Of a DNA stretch of 64,000 nt, positions 44,029-52,096 are shown piece after piece. Every line of letters begins with the position of its first letter. The stretch's first letter is position 1. Made by a program: the position numbers and the translations under genes. Under the pieces are notes generated by a model. It searched no databases. It was given only the letters and a program-made list of their open reading frames with translations, and was not told where the DNA came from. The stretch is from Lachnocurva sp029100405 (lineage in GTDB: Bacteria > Bacillota > Clostridia > Lachnospirales > Lachnospiraceae). The stretch lies in contig JBJYZC010000011.1 of the NCBI GenBank assembly GCA_046263755.1, positions 1 to 64,000 on the forward strand, in the 5' to 3' direction.

Positions 44029-46083
44029 ATGGAGACTTTGAGATATCATGGGAGGCTGAGAGCCTACTTTCTTATGCCGATCCTGAATATATTCCTGCTT
44101 GCGGGAGTAAGCATCGGTTTGGATTTCTATGATCTGCATGCCGGCCTTTTCGTTTCGGTAGTCACAGCTCTGTATACGGTGATCGTTTTAGTTCTCTTCT
44201 TTTTTGTAAAGAAAAAGCTAAACGAGGAGCTCATCAATTTTGCAACCCATTACGGAACGGTTCAGAAGAAGTTCTTAAAAGAACTGCAGCTGCCATATGC
44301 ACTTTTGGATGAAGGCGGCCGCTTGATCTGGATGAATCAGGAATTCCGGAATCTGACGCATAAGGATCACAATTTTCATAAAAGTATTGCAACGATCTTT
44401 CCTGAGATCACACCGGAGATCCTGTCGCATTCCGAAGACGTGAAGCAGATCATCCGTCTGGACTATAACGGCAGGAAGTACCGGGTGGAACTTCGTCGGC
44501 TTTCTTTTGAAGAAGAAGGTACGAAAGGGAAGGAACTCATCACCACGGAGGAACTGATTCAAACCATCAATGCGGTCCTTGTTTTTGATGAGACGGAATT
44601 GTATCAGATCCGGCAGTTGAACTGGAACCAGCAGATGGTTCCTGCCATCATTTATATTGATAATTACGAGGAGACCATTGAGGGAATGGAGGTCGTCCGG
44701 AGATCACTTCTTGCAGCGACCATTGATCAGAAGATCAGTCAATATTTCCAGCAGTACGAGGGCATCGTACAGAAAATCGAAAAAGACAAGTACTTCGTCA
44801 TTTTCCAGCAGCGCTGTCTTCCTGATCTGGAGGACAATAAGTTTTCCATCCTGGAAGAAGTCCGCGGGATCCATTTCGGAAACGAAAGTGATGTCACCTT
44901 ATCTATTGGTGTCGGTGTCGGCGGCAGCAGCTATCCGGAAGTCCTGGAATATGCCCGGGCAGCGATCAATATAGCCCTTGGACGTGGCGGATCCCAGGCT
45001 GTGGTTAAGGACCATCACGATGTATCCTATTATGGTCTCCATGGAAAAGAAGTGGAAAAGAATACCCGGGTCAAAGCCAGAGTCAAGGCCCAAGCCCTTC
45101 GGGAAATGATGACCAGCAAGGATCGCGTGATTGTCATGGGCCATAAGATCACAGATATTGATGCTTTCGGTGCCTGCCTTGGGATCTGTATTGCAGCAAG
45201 ACATCTTGGAAAAGAATGTCATATCGTATTAAATACGGTAACGACTTCTTTAAAGCCTCTGGTAGATCTGATTTCCAAGGAAGACGAGTGGCCGGAAAAT
45301 CTGATTCTTACGACACAGGAAGCCATATATGGGGTAGACGACAAGACCCTGGTAGTTGTCGTGGATACCAACCGGGCCGATTATACCGAATGTCCTGAGC
45401 TTCTCAGCCGAAGCAGGAATATTGTTGTCTTCGATCATCATAGACAGGGAGATGGTCTGATTACGAATCCGGTATTGTCCTATATTGAACCCTTTGCCTC
45501 TTCTACCTGTGAAATGATCGCAGAGATTCTTCAGTATTTTGCGGAAAGAATAGAGATCCGCCCGAGGGAGGCAGACTGTATCTATGCCGGAATCCTGATT
45601 GATACCAACAATTTCGTTGCAAAGACAGGAGTCCGGACTTTTGAGGCTGCGGCCTATCTCAAAAGAAGCGGCGCCGATATGACGCGGGTTCGGAAGATGC
45701 TGAGAGAGGACATGAATACCTATAAGGCCAGAGCAGAAGTAGTCAGGGATGCGGAAGTATATCGCAATTCCTTTGCTATTTCGATCTGTGATCCGGCCGG
45801 TTTAAAGAGTCCGACCATAGTGGCTGCCCAGGCTGCAAACGAACTTTTGGATATCACGGGGATCAAGGCTTCTTTCGTCTTAACGAAGTATGATAATAAG
45901 GTCTATATCAGCGCACGGTCCATCGATGAGATCGATGTGCAGAGGATCATGGAGAAACTGGGCGGCGGCGGACATCTGAATCTTGCCGGAGCTCAGATTG
46001 CCGGAGGAAATATAGAAGAAGCCAGAGATTTGATCAAGAAGATTCTGGACGAAGCAGTAGAGAAAGGAGATATTGAATTATGA
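44029..46083 (+). CDS. gdpP: Cyclic-di-AMP phosphodiesterase GdpP
   Basis: The 684-residue membrane phosphodiesterase hydrolyses the second messenger c-di-AMP. It has two N-terminal helices (about residues 12-60), a PAS-like domain (about 80-160), a degenerate GGDEF (about 190-320), and DHH/DHHA1 domains. The metal-binding motif I reads GHKITDIDAFGA (about 371-382), DHH is D469-H471, and GGGGHLNLAGAQ is near residue 645. A TATAAT at 43984-43989 may be its -10 box. It leads the classical gdpP-rplI-dnaB operon and overlaps rplI by 4 bp. Confidence 0.95.
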   Translation: METLRYHGRLRAYFLMPILNIFLLAGVSIGLDFYDLHAGLFVSVVTALYTVIVLVLFFFVKKKLNEELINFATHYGTVQKKFLKELQLPYALLDEGGRLIWMNQEFRNLTHKDHNFHKSIATIFPEITPEILSHSEDVKQIIRLDYNGRKYRVELRRLSFEEEGTKGKELITTEELIQTINAVLVFDETELYQIRQLNWNQQMVPAIIYIDNYEETIEGMEVVRRSLLAATIDQKISQYFQQYEGIVQKIEKDKYFVIFQQRCLPDLEDNKFSILEEVRGIHFGNESDVTLSIGVGVGGSSYPEVLEYARAAINIALGRGGSQAVVKDHHDVSYYGLHGKEVEKNTRVKARVKAQALREMMTSKDRVIVMGHKITDIDAFGACLGICIAARHLGKECHIVLNTVTTSLKPLVDLISKEDEWPENLILTTQEAIYGVDDKTLVVVVDTNRADYTECPELLSRSRNIVVFDHHRQGDGLITNPVLSYIEPFASSTCEMIAEILQYFAERIEIRPREADCIYAGILIDTNNFVAKTGVRTFEAAAYLKRSGADMTRVRKMLREDMNTYKARAEVVRDAEVYRNSFAISICDPAGLKSPTIVAAQAANELLDITGIKASFVLTKYDNKVYISARSIDEIDVQRIMEKLGGGGHLNLAGAQIAGGNIEEARDLIKKILDEAVEKGDIEL

Positions 46084-46526
46084 AAGTAATTCTTTTGGCA
46101 GATGTAAAAGCATTGGGGAAAAAAGGTGAGATCGTCGAGGTCTCGAACGGCTATGCCAGAAACGCACTTCTTCCCAAGAAATTGGGCGTAGAAGCAACAC
46201 CGGCCAATCTCAATAATCTGAAGCTTAAGAAGGCACATGACGAGAAGGTGGCAGAAGAGAATCTGGAGGAGGCCAAGGCCCTGAAGGAAGAGATCGAACA
46301 ATGGACAGTCGAAGTAAAGATTAAAACAGGCGAGGGCGGCAAGGTCTTCGGTTCTGTTTCTACCAAGGAAGTGGTTGATGCCTGCGAAAAACAGTATGGA
46401 AAGAAGATCGATAAGAAAAAGCTGGTTTTGGACGTGCCGATGAAGGCTCTGGGCATTTACAATCTGACGGTAAAACTCCATCCGGAGGTTCAGGCTACGC
46501 TGAAGGTTCACGTTTCCGAGAAGTAA
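46080..46526 (+). CDS. rplI: 50S ribosomal protein L9
   Basis: The 148-residue protein has the L9 N-terminal domain (MKVILLADVKALGKKGEIVEVS, with GYARNALLPKKLG), a long connecting helix and the C-terminal domain with FGSVSTKEV. The start overlaps the gdpP stop, so translation is probably coupled. Confidence 0.97.
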   Translation: MKVILLADVKALGKKGEIVEVSNGYARNALLPKKLGVEATPANLNNLKLKKAHDEKVAEENLEEAKALKEEIEQWTVEVKIKTGEGGKVFGSVSTKEVVDACEKQYGKKIDKKKLVLDVPMKALGIYNLTVKLHPEVQATLKVHVSEK

Positions 46527-46542
46527 AGGAACAGATTGGAAG

Positions 46543-47919
46543 ATGGAAAATCAGACAGACAATCGGAACGAGAATATAAGGCTTAGCCGCATGCCAAGTT
46601 CGCCGGATGCCGAACGGTCAGTTCTTGGCTCCATGATCATGGATAAGGAAGCCTGCAATACGGCAATGGGACTTCTGGTCAGAGAGGATTTTGACAATCA
46701 GGCTTACGGTCAGCTTTTTGACACGATTGTGGAGCTGACCAATGAAGGTCAGCCGATCGATGTCATTACCCTGCAGGATCGGCTTCTGGATAAGGGAGCT
46801 TTGCCGGAGGTCGCCAGTCCGGAATATATCACCGATATCGTAAGTTCCGTTCCGCTTTCGGTAAATATTGAGAGTTATTGCTCGATCGTAAAGGAAAAGT
46901 CCATGCTTCGGACCATGATTCGAAAGAATCAGGAGATCGAGAGCGAATGTTATAAGGCAGAACGGCCGGCGAAGGAGATATTGGGAGAATGGGAGGAAAT
47001 CGCCTTCCAAATGGCTCAGAATCAGACCGGTAATGAAACCGTACCGATCAAGAAAATTGTCATGACGGCCCTGGAAAAAATTCATATCGCTTCCCAGATG
47101 GAGGGAAATGTCACAGGTATTCCAACCGGATTTACGGATCTGGACAGACAGCTGTCCGGACTTCAGCCGGCCGATCTGATCCTGATTGCAGCCCGTCCTT
47201 CCATGGGTAAAACGGCGCTTGCCTTGAATATTGCGGAATATGTTGCCTTCCATGAAAAACTGCCGGTTGCGATTTTCTCTCTTGAGATGCCGAAGGAATC
47301 CCTGGTGAACCGGCTCATGTCTCTGGTTTCCCATGTTGAGGCAGAGAAGATCCGTTCCGGCCAGCTTCAGGACATGGATTGGACCGAACTGGTCCGGAGT
47401 GCGGGAATCATTGGGGATTCGAATCTGATCATTGATGATCAGCCGGGTATCACCGTAGCAGATCTCCAGAGTAAGTGCCGGAAGTACAAAATGCAATATC
47501 CGGATCTGTCTCTGATCATGATCGACTATCTCCAGCTCATGCAGGCATCCAAACATTCGGATTCCAGACAGCAGGAGATCTCGGAAATTTCCCGCTCCAT
47601 TAAAATGATAGCGAGAGAGCTGAATGTTCCGATCATAGCCTTGTCCCAGTTGTCCCGGGCTCCGGAACAGAGACCGGACCATCGGCCCATGCTTTCGGAC
47701 CTGCGTGAATCCGGAGCGATTGAGCAGGATGCCGACGTAGTTATGTTCATTTATCGGGACGATTATTATAATAAGGATACAGATAAGAAGAACATTTCAG
47801 AAATTATCATTGCCAAGCAGAGAAACGGCCCTGTTGGCACGGTTGAATTGGCATGGCTGCCGCAATATACCAAATTTGGAAATCTGGACCATAGCCGAAG
47901 ACATTTGGATGGAGAATAG
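46543..47919 (+). CDS. dnaB: Replicative DNA helicase DnaB
   Basis: The 458-residue hexameric helicase unwinds DNA at the replication fork. The N-terminal domain starts at RMPSSPDAERSVLGSMI. The RecA-like domain has Walker A ARPSMGKTALALN (about residue 222) and Walker B LIMIDYLQLM (about 325). It is called DnaC in Bacillus. It is the last gene of the gdpP-rplI-dnaB operon. No intein is seen. Confidence 0.97.
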   Translation: MENQTDNRNENIRLSRMPSSPDAERSVLGSMIMDKEACNTAMGLLVREDFDNQAYGQLFDTIVELTNEGQPIDVITLQDRLLDKGALPEVASPEYITDIVSSVPLSVNIESYCSIVKEKSMLRTMIRKNQEIESECYKAERPAKEILGEWEEIAFQMAQNQTGNETVPIKKIVMTALEKIHIASQMEGNVTGIPTGFTDLDRQLSGLQPADLILIAARPSMGKTALALNIAEYVAFHEKLPVAIFSLEMPKESLVNRLMSLVSHVEAEKIRSGQLQDMDWTELVRSAGIIGDSNLIIDDQPGITVADLQSKCRKYKMQYPDLSLIMIDYLQLMQASKHSDSRQQEISEISRSIKMIARELNVPIIALSQLSRAPEQRPDHRPMLSDLRESGAIEQDADVVMFIYRDDYYNKDTDKKNISEIIIAKQRNGPVGTVELAWLPQYTKFGNLDHSRRHLDGE

Positions 47920-47922
47920 GGT

Positions 47923-47960
47923 GAAAAAAAGACTGCTGCAGAATGAACTGCAGCAGTCTC
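47923..47960 (-). terminator. Terminator after the ferredoxin gene
   Basis: A perfect 11-bp stem GACTGCTGCAG / CTGCAGCAGTC is followed, on the minus strand, by a run of seven T residues. On the plus strand the T tract is weak, but the hairpin can still end dnaB transcripts. Confidence 0.88.
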
Positions 47961-47985
47961 TTGCTTCTTAACGGATGATCGATGA

Positions 47986-48156
47986 TCAGCCCTGAGAGAT
48001 AGCTCCGGTAGGGCAAACACCGGCACAAGTGCCGCAATCGATGCAAGCATCCGGATCAATGTTGAACTGAGTATCTCCCTGAGAGATAGCTCCTACAGGG
48101 CACTCAGGCTCACATGTACCGCAAGAAACACAAGAATCAGAAATTACGTATGCCAT
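47986..48156 (-). CDS. 2[4Fe-4S] ferredoxin
   Basis: The 56-residue clostridial-type ferredoxin has two CxxCxxCxxxCP cluster motifs (CVSCGTCEPECP and CIDCGTCAGVCP). It carries low-potential electrons in the cytoplasm. I start at the ATG at 48156, which has AAGGAGGA in front; the open frame upstream has no homology. It is divergent from the DUF1858 gene and has its own promoter with an operator-like palindrome. Confidence 0.95.
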   Translation of the reverse strand: MAYVISDSCVSCGTCEPECPVGAISQGDTQFNIDPDACIDCGTCAGVCPTGAISQG

Positions 48157-48172
48157 GACACATTCCTCCTTA

Positions 48173-48201
48173 AATATAGTGTTAACGTATGCGTTAAGCA
48201 A
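48173..48201 (-). promoter_or_regulatory. Ferredoxin promoter with palindromic operator
   Basis: On the minus strand TTGCTT (48196-48201), a 17-bp spacer and TATATT (48173-48178). The spacer is filled by the inverted repeat TTAACG-TATG-CGTTAA (48182-48197), placed to block RNA polymerase. The regulator is unknown. Confidence 0.6.
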
Positions 48202-48282
48202 TATCATCATATCCCCAGCCGGAACATCTAGCAAGTATTAAATGTAAAACAGAAATCAATCATTAAATTTTGCTAAACTCAA

Positions 48283-48311
48283 TTGTAAAAGTTGAAAGTG
48301 CGTTGTATAAT
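48283..48311 (+). promoter_or_regulatory. Promoter of the DUF1858 gene
   Basis: TTGTAA (48283-48288), a 17-bp spacer and TATAAT (48306-48311), 31 bp before the start codon. Confidence 0.75.
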
Positions 48312-48341
48312 CAACACACAATCACAAGGAGGAAGAATCAA

Positions 48342-48566
48342 ATGAAGATTGAAGTGAATAAGGATACAAGTATTGGCGAGCTTTTAATGATCGATCAGGG
48401 TGTTACTCCGATTCTGATGGCTGTCGGCATGCATTGCATCGGCTGTCCTGCATCTCAGATGGAGACCATCGAAGAGGCAGCAAGCGTACACGGGATCGAC
48501 CCTCAGTCTCTGGTAGATGAGATCAATGATTATCTCAACACAGAGGGAGTTGGTGCCCAGGCCTGA
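48342..48566 (+). CDS. DUF1858 redox-disulfide domain protein
   Basis: The 74-residue protein is one DUF1858 domain, of the type described as hybrid-cluster-protein-associated redox disulfide. The motif is MHCIGCPASQMETIEEAA, with a CxxC that could form a reversible disulfide. A GGAGGA site precedes the ATG. It is divergent from the ferredoxin gene. No hybrid cluster protein gene lies in the window. Confidence 0.9.
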   Translation: MKIEVNKDTSIGELLMIDQGVTPILMAVGMHCIGCPASQMETIEEAASVHGIDPQSLVDEINDYLNTEGVGAQA

Positions 48567-48621
48567 TCTGCCGGATCGAGCTGTTACGAATGAGTCGCTC
48601 TTGGGATGGAAGTCCTGAAGC

Positions 48622-48684
48622 TGACGCCGTAAAATAAGAAATTGCCGTCGTAAGATAAGAAATCGACGTCGTAACATAAGAAAA
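48622..48684 (+). repeat. Three tandem 21-bp repeats
   Basis: Three imperfect copies of a 21-bp unit lie head to tail at 48622, 48643 and 48664. The common core is CGTCGTAAxATAAGAAA. They are between the DUF1858 stop and the shared terminator. In one minus-strand frame they would encode a 7-residue repeat (about LRRQFLI), but no gene is supported there. Confidence 0.88.
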
Positions 48685-48722
48685 AAGAAGCTTTCGGAAT
48701 GGATCCGGAAGCTTCTTTTTTT
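48681..48722. terminator. Bidirectional terminator between DUF1858 and mecA
   Basis: The stem GAAGCTTTCGG / CCGGAAGCTTC (one G-U) has an A run before it and a T run after it, so it can serve both convergent genes. Confidence 0.88.
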
Positions 48723-48771
48723 GGTATTTTAAGGTTATTCATAGGGGAACTTTCATCGACGAATTTCCCTT

Positions 48772-49572
48772 TTAGAGTTTGGACAGCTTCGAAATGGCAT
48801 TGTCAGGGATCAGGACCTGGTTATGTTCCCTTAAAGTATTCAGATTGGCAGCATTCGGTGCCAGAAGGGAGCCAAATTCGCTGACCATGATGCAGATCCG
48901 GTCGAAGTCCTTCGGATCAGCCTGAGAAGGAGCCGTAAGGGATAAAATGAAGACTTCGGGTTCTCTCACCTGATAGACAGAGCTTTCTCCCTGGAAGATC
49001 GGCCGGATGATATGAGAAACCTCAATCAGATCTTCCAAAGTTCGAAAGAGAAAATTTCTTTGAGAAGGAAGCGGGGCCGGTTCACCGTCAATATGCTTAT
49101 CTTTTGAGGCAGCTTCTTTTTCTTTCTCTGACACAGATCCCCGGATCAGATCATTCTTTTCAGCAGACTTCCGATTAGACAGGGCTTTTTCATAGGCTTC
49201 CAGGATGTCTCTTACGGATGTGGAAAGTTCAGATGCATTCAGAGAGGACAGCTGATTGGAATCGAAAGAAGCAGTGTCGCCAGGATCCTTTGAAAAGCGT
49301 GCAAAGCGGGTATCCAGCATTTCCGGATCACTGACTTTGGTAACGAGGAGATCAAGTTCATCCTTGGAAATGGGGATCGCCTCGACCATCAAGGGTTCAT
49401 CCTGAGCATTAAAGCCAAGTTCCTGATTGGCACGAGTCATCATTTCAGAAAAAAGATCGCGTGCTTTCTGACTGCCATAGGCAAGTTCACTTAATTTCAG
49501 ATTTCTTTCTTTTAAATCCTCACTGGTCAGAATGCAGCGGATTTGATTTTCACTTATTTTTAGTATTTTCAT
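48772..49572 (-). CDS. MecA-like ClpC adaptor protein
   Basis: The protein (266 residues from the ATG at 49572, preceded by AGGAGC) begins MKILKISENQIRCILTSEDL and continues with LKLSELAYGSQKARDLFSEMM, the MecA N-terminal pattern. The C-terminal part (about 190-266) fits the ClpC-binding domain. Between them is a long Ser/Lys/Glu-rich linker (about 110-185), making it longer than Bacillus MecA. It would deliver substrates to ClpCP for degradation. The open frame upstream encodes a Phe/Leu-rich stretch over the promoter and is not part of the gene. Confidence 0.85.
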   Translation of the reverse strand: MKILKISENQIRCILTSEDLKERNLKLSELAYGSQKARDLFSEMMTRANQELGFNAQDEPLMVEAIPISKDELDLLVTKVSDPEMLDTRFARFSKDPGDTASFDSNQLSSLNASELSTSVRDILEAYEKALSNRKSAEKNDLIRGSVSEKEKEAASKDKHIDGEPAPLPSQRNFLFRTLEDLIEVSHIIRPIFQGESSVYQVREPEVFILSLTAPSQADPKDFDRICIMVSEFGSLLAPNAANLNTLREHNQVLIPDNAISKLSKL

Positions 49573-49600
49573 TGATTGCTCCTGATAATTTTTGCAATTG

Positions 49601-49629
49601 ATTATATAAAGAAGTGCGGCTAAGGTAAA
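49601..49629 (-). promoter_or_regulatory. Promoter of mecA
   Basis: On the minus strand TTTACC (49624-49629), a 17-bp spacer and TATAAT (49601-49606), about 28 bp before the start codon. Confidence 0.7.
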
Positions 49630-50286
49630 GAGAAAAATAAGAGAAAATAATAAAAAAATTCTAAAGAAAAATAAGAGTATATTAAGAATCGCCAAATCGC
49701 TTGAGAGGAAGGGAGGGATATGTTATAAGTGAATCATGCCACGGCAACAAGGATCTCAGTCAGTTGAGATCATTAGAGACCGTGAATAGAAATGGAATGA
49801 CCAACCAAGGAAGGAGGGGGAGTGATCTTTCGGACTGCACGTTAAAATCAGTTTTTCTGTTGCAGGAGATATCAGATACCACGAGGATTAATCTCCTTTG
49901 ACAGGGGAAGCGCATCCTTTGTCAGAGCAGGCAGACGGAAAGAACTGAGGAGATTACTTTATCAAATCGAACACTCTGATAAAATCAAATGAATAAAATC
50001 AAATAAGAGAGACAGGAGATAAGGTAATTTGGGAAGTGTAACATTGAATTGGATCCGGGGGGATTTCAGCATGTTCGGAACGAAAGATCAAAAGTAAAAA
50101 CAGAGGAGTTATCTAAAATTATATGCATTCATAATCCGACCTGTTAACAAGTTAAGAATAAACAGAAGTCCGCTGCCTGTACCAAACGGATTTCGGTGAA
50201 TGCAGAAGGGAAAACAAGGCCTGAAAGGAATGGATCAAGGATAGAAAGACCCTGTGATCTGATCTTTTTAAGGCCTTTGTTTGTGT
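49630..50286. other. Large intergenic region without a supported gene
   Basis: This 0.66-kb stretch between mecA and the GH18 gene is the longest gap outside oriC. It holds several small hairpins: GATCTCA / TGAGATC (49752-49770), GGAGAT / ATCTCC (49865-49896) and TGACA / TGTCA (49899-49924). Several GGAGG-like strings occur without a convincing frame after them. An open frame of 66 codons at 49701-49901 has no recognisable family. It may hide a small RNA or a decayed gene; I cannot tell which. Confidence 0.5.
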
Positions 50287-50292
50287 TATAAT
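50212..50292 (+). promoter_or_regulatory. GH18 promoter region with long inverted repeat
   Basis: A perfect TATAAT (50287-50292) lies 29 bp before the GH18 start. Just upstream, AAACAAGGCCT (50212-50222) and AGGCCTTTGTTT (50271-50282) form an inverted repeat about 60 bp apart (one bulge), with the right arm over the -35 position. No clear -35 hexamer is seen. Confidence 0.5.
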
Positions 50293-50321
50293 GGCAGACA
50301 GTAAACATGCGGAGGACTTCC

Positions 50322-52019
50322 ATGAAAGCTAAGAAAAAACTGATACCGATGGTGATCGGCATCCTGATAGCAGGACTTTTCGCTGCATTTCTTCTATATC
50401 GTTATGCACCGACGAGAGAAACCATGTCCTTAAAGGACTACTATACAGATGCAGGGGATGAGACCTGCGCTGTTATTTTCAATGGCAGTTACCAGGCAGC
50501 AGAGGCAGGATCTTGGCCCAATGCCTTGATCAAGGACAAGATGGTCTATATTTCTCTGCCTTATCTCAAGAAGAATGCGGATGATTGCTATGTCTATGAT
50601 TCCACAGAGGGGGTCCTTCGCTATGCAACGGACCGTCAGCTGGTTACGGTTTTGGCCGACAGTAAAACCTATACGGTGGATCAGGAAAACAAGACTTTTG
50701 ACAGCAATATTCTGATTCAGGAAAAGGGGCAGGTGTATTTGAATCTGGATTGGGTGAAGAATTATACCGATCTTACGGTTCGGCTGGAGAAATCGCCCAA
50801 TCGGCTGATCATCGAACAGGCTGGTCGGGAGAAGAAAACGGCGAAACTCCGGTCATCGGGTAAGATCAGACTCCGGGGCGGTGTGAAGAGTAAAATCCTG
50901 GCAGAGGCGAAAAAGGGCGATGAGGTCGAAGTCCTTGAGGATTACGGTGGCTGGAGCAAGGTCTTATCAAAAAATGGAGTGATCGGCTGCATTGAGAATC
51001 GAAAACTCGGGAAAGTGGAGAATACGAAGGTAAAGAAAAGTCTGCCTGAGAGGAACTATCAGCATACTTCTTTTGGAGCAAAGATCGATCTGGTCTGGCA
51101 TCAGGTGACTTCGCAGGCTGCAAATGACAGGGTGGCCAGTGTCCTGCCAGCTCAGAGCGGAATCAATGTCATTTCGCCGACCTGGTATAGCTTATCCGAC
51201 AATCAGGGCAATATCACGGATCTGTCCAGTGCTTCTTATGTCCAGACCTGCCATCAGAATCAGGTCAAAGTCTGGGCCTTGGTCAGTAATCTGGGTGAAA
51301 ACAAGGTGGACAGCAGTCAGGTATTGAATACAACATCCTCCAGGGACCGCTTGATCAATAATCTGATGCAGACGGCATTAAAATCCGGTGTGGATGGTAT
51401 TAATGTTGATTTTGAGGCCTTGAAGAGCGATGCAAAGGATGGCTACATTGAATTCATTCGGGAACTGGCCCTGAAATGTCGGCAGAATGGTTTGATCCTT
51501 TCGGTGGATAACTATATCCCGACCACTTCCTCAGAATTTTATCAGAGGAAGGAACAGGCGGCTTTTGCGGATTATTTGATCATGATGGCTTATGATGAGC
51601 ATTATAACGGGTCAAAGGAAGCAGGTTCTGTGGCCTCCATTTCCTGGGTAAAAGACGGGATCAAGAAGACACTGAATGATGTGCCGGCAGATCAGCTGGT
51701 TCTCGGCATGCCTTTCTATACCAGAGTCTGGGTTCAGGATGAGAACGGAAAGCTCACAAGCAGCGCTATGGGAATGCAGGACGCTTGGAATTATATGCAG
51801 AATAATCAGGCCGAGATCAAGTGGTCTGAAAAAGACGGTCAGAATTACGGCAGCTTCCAGAAGGACGGAAAGACCTATGAATGCTGGCTGGAAGACGAGA
51901 AATCTCTGGAGCTGAAACTTCAGGCTATGCAGGAAAATCAGCTTGCAGGCGGTGCTTTCTGGAAGCTGGGTATGGAGAAGTCTTCTGTGTGGGAGCTGAT
52001 CCGTCAGTATATCAAGTAA
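50322..52019 (+). CDS. Exported GH18 glycoside hydrolase with SH3 domain (YdhD/YaaH-like)
   Basis: The protein (565 residues from the ATG at 50322, GGAGG upstream) has one N-terminal membrane segment (about residues 10-27) acting as signal or anchor. A copper-amine-oxidase-N-like region follows (about 45-165), then a bacterial SH3 domain (about 170-225), then a GH18 barrel. The catalytic motif DGINVDFE is intact, with the acid at E365. It is probably an N-acetylglucosaminidase acting on peptidoglycan or spore cortex-like material outside the cell. Related proteins occur in spore-formers, but sporulation cannot be inferred. Confidence 0.9.
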   Translation: MKAKKKLIPMVIGILIAGLFAAFLLYRYAPTRETMSLKDYYTDAGDETCAVIFNGSYQAAEAGSWPNALIKDKMVYISLPYLKKNADDCYVYDSTEGVLRYATDRQLVTVLADSKTYTVDQENKTFDSNILIQEKGQVYLNLDWVKNYTDLTVRLEKSPNRLIIEQAGREKKTAKLRSSGKIRLRGGVKSKILAEAKKGDEVEVLEDYGGWSKVLSKNGVIGCIENRKLGKVENTKVKKSLPERNYQHTSFGAKIDLVWHQVTSQAANDRVASVLPAQSGINVISPTWYSLSDNQGNITDLSSASYVQTCHQNQVKVWALVSNLGENKVDSSQVLNTTSSRDRLINNLMQTALKSGVDGINVDFEALKSDAKDGYIEFIRELALKCRQNGLILSVDNYIPTTSSEFYQRKEQAAFADYLIMMAYDEHYNGSKEAGSVASISWVKDGIKKTLNDVPADQLVLGMPFYTRVWVQDENGKLTSSAMGMQDAWNYMQNNQAEIKWSEKDGQNYGSFQKDGKTYECWLEDEKSLELKLQAMQENQLAGGAFWKLGMEKSSVWELIRQYIK

Positions 52020-52096
52020 TGGAAAACCGGCATGGGTCCGTACAGGAAAGGGTCCAAAGCGATATTACAGTATTTACAAAATTCAAAGGACAGGCT

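Noticed and set aside
46618..47682. 354-codon minus-strand frame opposite dnaB
   Set aside because: Antisense shadow of the replicative helicase.
48384..48677. 97-codon minus-strand frame with a 7-residue repeat
   Set aside because: The repeat is just the translation of the three 21-bp DNA repeats, and the rest is antisense to the DUF1858 gene.
49701..49901. 66-codon frame in the gap before the GH18 gene
   Set aside because: No recognisable sequence and no clear ribosome site; kept only as part of the unexplained gap.
50144..50362. 72-codon minus-strand frame upstream of the GH18 gene
   Set aside because: It overlaps the GH18 promoter and start on the other strand and has no family features.
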